A stretch of 11,296 nt of DNA. Source: Mariprofundaceae bacterium. GTDB taxonomy: Bacteria > Pseudomonadota > Zetaproteobacteria > Mariprofundales > Mariprofundaceae. The stretch spans positions 1 to 11,296 of the forward strand of contig JAUZQU010000054.1 in assembly GCA_030950835.1 (NCBI GenBank), read 5' to 3'. Each line of letters starts with the position of its first letter. The stretch's first letter is position 1. Under the pieces are notes generated by a model. That model was given only the letters and a program-made list of their open reading frames with translations, was not told where the DNA came from and made no database searches. The translations under genes were made by a program, and so were the position numbers. Shown in pieces: positions 8,010-11,296 of the stretch.

Positions 8010-8755
8010 CAGCCTAGCTCCTGCATAGCAGCAGCAAAATCAATGGTGTTTTCATAAATTGCTCTACCCGTAATCGCACCACAAATACCATCATGCACAT
8101 GTTGAGCACATGCCCGAACATCATCCATCGCAGCCACACCACCTGAAACAATCACTGGAATCGACACCGCTTTTGCCAAATTGGCAGTTTCTTCAATATT
8201 AGGACCAGAGAGCATACCATCTCTAGCAATATCCGTATAAATAATCGCAGCCACACCATCATCTTCAAATTGTTGCGCCAAATCCACCGCTTTCACATCC
8301 GTCACATCATCCCAACCATGCACAGCCACTTTGCCACCCTTAGCATCAATACCCACACACACTTGATGCGGAAATGCCTTACATGCCTCTTTGACTATCT
8401 TCGGGTCTGCAATCGCAATCGAACCCAAAATCACCCTATCAATGCCTAAGTTCAACATGCCTTCAATCATCTTTAAGTCGCGCAAACCGCCACCAAGCTG
8501 CACTGGGATATGCATTTGCTCACAAATGGCCTGAATCGCTTGTTGGTTGGCAGGTTTTCCAGCAAAAGCACCATCCAAATCGACCACATGCAGACGTTTT
8601 GCGCCCAAAGCCTGCCAATGCGCCGCCATTTCTCCTGCATTATTGCCGTATACCGTGGCATCATCCATACGCCCTTGTTTGAGGCGCACACATTGCCCTG
8701 CCTTCAAATCAATGGCTGGAATAAGCTCGAATTGTGTTTGTGAAGTTAAACCCAT
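8009..8755 (-). CDS. hisA: ProFAR isomerase HisA
   Basis: 248 residues, standard for 1-(5-phosphoribosyl)-5-[(5-phosphoribosylamino)methylideneamino]imidazole-4-carboxamide isomerase, the (beta/alpha)8-barrel enzyme that acts before HisF in histidine biosynthesis. Diagnostic segments: ELIPAIDLKAGQCVRLKQG with catalytic Asp16, VQLGGGLR (85-92), ILGSIA, VGIDAKGG and YTDIARDGMLSGPN with the second catalytic Asp179, then VSGGVA. The N-terminus is about seven residues longer than the usual MELIPAIDL start, but no closer start codon is evident and AAGGA lies 8 nt before the ATG at 8755. It leads the leftward gene run and is divergent from lipB. Confidence 0.97.
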   Translation of the reverse strand: MGLTSQTQFELIPAIDLKAGQCVRLKQGRMDDATVYGNNAGEMAAHWQALGAKRLHVVDLDGAFAGKPANQQAIQAICEQMHIPVQLGGGLRDLKMIEGMLNLGIDRVILGSIAIADPKIVKEACKAFPHQVCVGIDAKGGKVAVHGWDDVTDVKAVDLAQQFEDDGVAAIIYTDIARDGMLSGPNIEETANLAKAVSIPVIVSGGVAAMDDVRACAQHVHDGICGAITGRAIYENTIDFAAAMQELG

Positions 8756-8821
8756 GATTGTTTTCCTTGTTCAAAACTGTAAAAGTGCGGCGATTCAGTC
8801 ATGTTAAATATCATTCGTCAA
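8756..8821. promoter_or_regulatory. divergent hisA/lipB control region with a candidate hisA promoter
   Basis: Only 45 bp (8756-8800) separate the two divergent starts, so at least one promoter must overlap coding sequence or be very compact. On the - strand a TTGACG (8821-8816) lies 17 nt before CTGAAT (8798-8793): a good -35 with a poor -10, which would start transcription about 30 nt before the hisA ATG. For lipB, TTGTTT (8758-8763) and TAAAAG (8780-8785) with 16 nt between are a weaker pair, giving almost no leader; no clear ribosome site precedes the lipB ATG. No operator or attenuator-like His-rich leader peptide was found. All promoter calls are by eye and tentative. Confidence 0.25.
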
Positions 8822-9475
8822 TCAGAAAACCTACCCGCACCAACCTTTGTATGGTTGGGTGAACAAGAATACACTGCTTTTCTTGAGAAAATGCAGCTTC
8901 ACAGCCAGCAACTTATGCAAGGTCAAAAGCATGAAGTGGTTTATTTTTGTGAGCATCAACCCGTCTTCACCACAGGAAAACGCGGCATCAACAACAGCAA
9001 AGTAGAACTTGGCGCACCCTTGATTCACACCGAGCGCGGCGGTGAAACTACATTTCATGGTACAGGGCAATTGATGATGTATCCTTTGATTCAGCTTAAG
9101 AGATATGGGCTTTCCGTGCGTAGTTATGTACACCTTTTGGAGCAATCTTGTTTAGATTTGCTTCAAACCCATCAAATTCATGCCGCAAGGGACTGTGGTT
9201 TACCTGGTGTTTGGCTCAACCAAGAGAAAATCGCCGCCTTGGGCATTCGCATCAACCAAGGTTTCACTTCACATGGCATGGCTCTAAATGTGCACACTGA
9301 TTTAACATGGTTTGATAAGATCAACCCTTGCGGCACTTCGCGTAAAACCACAACCATGCAAAAACAGGGTTTAAAGGCATTCGACTTAACAGAGATAGCG
9401 CAACAGTGGTTCCATATTTTCAATGTTTTATTAACAGCACAGATGAAAAAAAATAAATCAGTCCATCAGGTTTAA
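8801..9475 (+). CDS. lipB: octanoyl-[acyl-carrier-protein]:protein N-octanoyltransferase LipB
   Basis: 224 residues. LipB moves octanoate from acyl carrier protein to the lipoyl domains of 2-oxoacid dehydrogenases and GcvH in the cytoplasm, the first step of endogenous lipoate synthesis before LipA. The family signature appears as TERGGETTFHGTGQLMMYP (77-95) with conserved His86; the usual HGPGQ has Thr88 in place of Pro. The catalytic pair is present with the expected 34-residue spacing: Lys143 (EKIAALGIRI) and Cys177 (INPCGTS), with SHGMALNV between. ATG 8801 is the only reasonable start, since an in-frame TAA lies at 8780. A Shine-Dalgarno is not obvious. The gene is divergent from hisA and convergent with the heptose operon; lipA is not in the window. 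Confidence 0.96.
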   Translation: MLNIIRQSENLPAPTFVWLGEQEYTAFLEKMQLHSQQLMQGQKHEVVYFCEHQPVFTTGKRGINNSKVELGAPLIHTERGGETTFHGTGQLMMYPLIQLKRYGLSVRSYVHLLEQSCLDLLQTHQIHAARDCGLPGVWLNQEKIAALGIRINQGFTSHGMALNVHTDLTWFDKINPCGTSRKTTTMQKQGLKAFDLTEIAQQWFHIFNVLLTAQMKKNKSVHQV

Positions 9476-9553
9476 ATCGAGAAGCGTTCATTTTGAAACG
9501 GACTCTTTTGCATGACTTGAATTCAGCTGTGACGTGGGTAGATATGCCCCGCC
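9476..9553. other. short convergent intergenic spacer, no clear terminator
   Basis: The 78 bp between the lipB stop and the rfaE2 stop contain only weak inverted repeats (for example CGTGGG at 9534-9539 against CCCTACG at 9552-9558, with one G-T pair) and no hairpin followed by a convincing T run on either strand. No coding potential is seen. Transcription must end here by an unrecognised or factor-dependent signal, or read through. Confidence 0.4.
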
Positions 9554-10027
9554 CTACGCCCCTTTGATTCGGGCAATCAACTGACTTGATGAATAACCTG
9601 GTAAAAAAGGCACAACACGCACAATTCCACCATGTTCGACGACTTCTTTTGCCCCAACAATGTTATCCACCTCATAATCTCCGCCTTTAACCAAGACATC
9701 AGGCATCAAAGTTTGGATAAGATGAAGTGGTGTACCTTCATCAAAAGCAACCACCATATCCACTGCTTGTAAACCCATCAACATATGCCCTCTATCGTTT
9801 AAAACATTGATAGGACGACTCTCCCCTTTTAAACGCCGAATGGAATCATCGGCATTTAAACCCACAATCAAGTGCTGACCCAAAGCTTTAGCATCTTCAA
9901 GGTAGGTGATATGTCCTGGGTGCAACAAATCAAAACAACCATTGGTGAACACCACTTTATCACCTTGTTTCTTCCATGTTTGGCATTGTTTAGCTGCTTC
10001 TTGCCAAGATGTGATGTGTAAAACCAT
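9554..10027 (-). CDS. rfaE2: D-glycero-beta-D-manno-heptose 1-phosphate adenylyltransferase (stand-alone RfaE domain II)
   Basis: 157 residues: the nucleotidyltransferase half of HldE as a free-standing protein. It transfers AMP from ATP to heptose 1-phosphate, giving ADP-heptose for the LPS inner core. The cytidylyltransferase-like Rossmann motif is clear: VVFTNGCFDLLHPGH (25-39) with the HxGH nucleotide-binding signature at 36-39, followed by LNADDSIRRLKGESRP, and DVLVKGGDY (110-118); YSSSQLI near the end matches the family's C-terminal motif. The kinase half (RfaE1/HldE N-terminal domain) is not fused and must be encoded elsewhere. The ATG is 3 bp after the stop of the small membrane protein and has only a weak ribosome site, suggesting coupling. 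It is the last gene of the visible gmhA operon. Confidence 0.95.
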   Translation of the reverse strand: MVLHITSWQEAAKQCQTWKKQGDKVVFTNGCFDLLHPGHITYLEDAKALGQHLIVGLNADDSIRRLKGESRPINVLNDRGHMLMGLQAVDMVVAFDEGTPLHLIQTLMPDVLVKGGDYEVDNIVGAKEVVEHGGIVRVVPFLPGYSSSQLIARIKGA

Positions 10028-10030
10028 CGC

Positions 10031-10168
10031 TTACACTGCCCCACTCATCGCCCAAGCAATCATAAAACAAAGCAGACCAATCAATATATAAAACAAACCA
10101 TGCGATTTCTTTTCTAGTTTATTCCATGTTTTGGTTGGGCGTTCAGCTTTCTCTTCATCCGTATGCAT
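10031..10168 (-). CDS. small single-pass membrane protein, 45 residues, unknown function
   Basis: Short gene lying exactly between two heptose-operon genes. The ATG at 10168 is preceded by a strong ribosome site (GGAGGAG, about 4-6 nt upstream), and its first 14 bp overlap the end of the 313-residue gene in another frame; the TAA falls 3 bp before rfaE2. The product has a charged N-terminal half (HTDEEKAERPTKTWNKLEKK) and one hydrophobic segment, residues 24-40 (GLFYILIGLLCFMIAWA), then MSGAV. The positive-inside rule predicts the charged half in the cytoplasm. I recognise no family. Strong start signal, exact packing and a clean transmembrane helix support a real gene; without them, 45 codons could be chance. 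It might anchor or recruit heptose enzymes, but that is speculation. Confidence 0.7.
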   Translation of the reverse strand: MHTDEEKAERPTKTWNKLEKKSHGLFYILIGLLCFMIAWAMSGAV

Positions 10169-11096
10169 CCAGCTCCTCCGCCAAATCATCGGTCACAGCT
10201 GCAAACAATAAGGGCAACATCACTTCTTCTGCCCCTGTCAAACATAACGTTTGACCGCCTCCAGAATCAAAAGCATCACATAACCCTGAAATCGAAGTCG
10301 ATGTCGCTTTTTTCTCAATCACACCTACCGTCACCCTATCAATATGGTATTCCAAGTTACGCGCTGCTTCTGCAGCTTGCGCAAACAAACGCGGAATGAC
10401 CACACTAGATGCCACATTCAACAACACACCACCACTGGCATTTGCCATCATACCCGCCAATAAACGAAAATCCGTCATACCAGCAGCACCCAGCGATTCG
10501 CCATGAACCAAAGGATGTAAGTTAAACATATCTGCACCAATCGCAGGGTGGACTGTAATCGGCACACCAAAACGACACGCTGTTGCCAACACCGAATGAT
10601 CCAAATGCTTGGCATCGGTCTCCATCAAACACGTACCAATACTATAACCAATACCCTTATTTTGTGCAGCACCTGCCACAATAGATTCATTGATTAACAA
10701 ACCAGTTTCTTGGGTAATACGATTGGTTTTACCTTGTAAGGTGTGCCCAGTTAAAGCAATTTCCACATCTTGTAACATCGCCGCACCCGTTAATGCCACG
10801 CCTGTAATCAATTTTTGTTCTATCAAACGTACCAAAAAAGGACTAAGCCCTGCCTCAAAAACATGTCCGCCACAGCCAAGAATGACATCTTGTTGATTAC
10901 GAAAAGCAGTCGTGATGGCATCACGCAACAAAAATAAGTCTCCACTGACACCTAGACCTGGCAAGGCGCATAAAAAGTCTGCAAAACTACCACCTGCGCG
11001 AAATGGTGCGCCAAAATCACGTTCTTGCGCATCGGCTTGTCGCTGGCTTAAGGGTACTGTTTTTAACTGGCTAAAGGCTAATGGTTTTACACTCAT
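10155..11096 (-). CDS. conserved-looking protein of unknown function in the heptose operon (deoxyhypusine synthase-like layout)
   Basis: 313 residues, no signal peptide, cytoplasmic. I do not know a characterised member. Notable segments: GCGGHVFEAGLSPFLVRLI (74-92), ALTGAAMLQDVEIALTGHT (101-119), FGVPITVHPAIGADMFNLHP (176-195), GVLLNVASSVVIP (223-235) and DSGGGQ (277-282). The order GL..P..LI / TGA...D.E..L.G / IPV.......H / D.R...... / G..LN..S.V.. / A......N parallels deoxyhypusine synthase (an NAD-dependent Rossmann-type fold), but the DHS region with the catalytic Lys is not recognisable; bacteria lack eIF5A, so another substrate is expected. GGAG lies 7 nt before the ATG. Its start is 2 bp after the gmhA stop, and it overlaps the small membrane gene, so a link to LPS heptose synthesis or an operon-borne side function is inferred. 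Fold assignment is from memory of motif spacing only. Confidence 0.8.
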   Translation of the reverse strand: MSVKPLAFSQLKTVPLSQRQADAQERDFGAPFRAGGSFADFLCALPGLGVSGDLFLLRDAITTAFRNQQDVILGCGGHVFEAGLSPFLVRLIEQKLITGVALTGAAMLQDVEIALTGHTLQGKTNRITQETGLLINESIVAGAAQNKGIGYSIGTCLMETDAKHLDHSVLATACRFGVPITVHPAIGADMFNLHPLVHGESLGAAGMTDFRLLAGMMANASGGVLLNVASSVVIPRLFAQAAEAARNLEYHIDRVTVGVIEKKATSTSISGLCDAFDSGGGQTLCLTGAEEVMLPLLFAAVTDDLAEELDAYG

Positions 11097-11098
11097 GT

Positions 11099-11296
11099 TT
11101 ACGCTCCAAACATCGTTTCATCAATCAATGTACACAAAATATGTAAACAGGTGATATGCATTTCTTGCACACGCGCTGTGGATGGGTGGTTGATATTGAT
11201 GTGTACACTTACTCCAGCATGTGAAGCAAGTTTACCGCCATGTTTACCCGTCAAAGCAATCAATTGTATGCCCATCTTCGCAGCTTGTTCTACAGC
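11099..11296 (-). CDS. gmhA: phosphoheptose isomerase GmhA, C-terminal part (5' end outside window)
   Basis: The last 65 residues of sedoheptulose 7-phosphate isomerase, the SIS-domain enzyme that makes D-glycero-D-manno-heptose 7-phosphate, first step of ADP-heptose synthesis. The fragment has the LIALTGKHGGKLA loop and the diagnostic ending TARVQEMHITCLHILCTLIDE. Within it Gln44 and His52 of the fragment have the spacing of the zinc ligands Gln172 and His180 of E. coli GmhA. The frame is open to the right edge; roughly two thirds of the protein lie beyond it. The stop is 2 bp before the next gene, marking the head of the visible operon that ends with rfaE2. Confidence 0.94.
   Translation of the reverse strand, partial: AVEQAAKMGIQLIALTGKHGGKLASHAGVSVHININHPSTARVQEMHITCLHILCTLIDETMFGA

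Noticed and set aside
9476..9560. Bidirectional terminator between lipB and rfaE2
   Set aside because: Only a 6-bp stem with a G-T pair and a long loop, without a T run in either direction.
1..11296. CRISPR arrays, tRNA/rRNA genes, transposases or attachment sites
   Set aside because: No regularly spaced direct repeats, cloverleaf-like segments, transposase motifs or terminal inverted repeats were seen; the window is almost wholly explained by coding genes.

Overview
The window comes from a Gram-negative bacterium, most likely a proteobacterium with a mid-range, slightly AT-leaning base composition. Support for this is an MsbA lipid A flippase, ADP-heptose (LPS inner core) synthesis genes, a periplasmic AMIN/amidase/LysM cell-wall hydrolase and a periplasmic multiheme cytochrome c. 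Nothing visible fixes the genus. No tRNA, rRNA, CRISPR array or insertion sequence was seen, and coding density is very high.

Region 1 (1-3426, + strand) is a tight three-gene run. It holds the 3' end of an aldehyde dehydrogenase gene, an AlsS-type (catabolic, TPP-dependent) acetolactate synthase homologue starting inside the ALDH stop codon (ATGA), and a five-haem exported cytochrome c starting at a TTG inside the end of the synthase gene. The overlaps suggest one translationally coupled unit joining 2-oxoacid/aldehyde chemistry to a periplasmic electron carrier. The substrate is unknown.

Region 2 (3454-8755, - strand, read right to left) runs hisA, hisF, an AmiC-like amidase, msbA and a DUF374 acyltransferase. 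It mixes histidine biosynthesis with envelope biogenesis. The amidase gene carries an apparent one-base frameshift inside its AMIN domain, so it appears as two overlapping reading frames. The DUF374 protein directly after msbA is a candidate LpxJ-like lipid A late acyltransferase. lipB (8801-9475, + strand) is divergent from hisA and separated from it by only 45 bp.

Region 3 (9554-11296, - strand) is a heptose operon: the end of gmhA, an uncharacterised 313-residue protein whose motif layout recalls the deoxyhypusine synthase fold, a 45-codon single-pass membrane protein with a strong ribosome binding site, and rfaE2/hldE C-terminal-type heptose-1-phosphate adenylyltransferase. Gaps are 2-3 bp or overlaps. 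The two unknown genes between known ADP-heptose enzymes are the best candidates here for undescribed biology. All intergenic gaps are under 100 bp.
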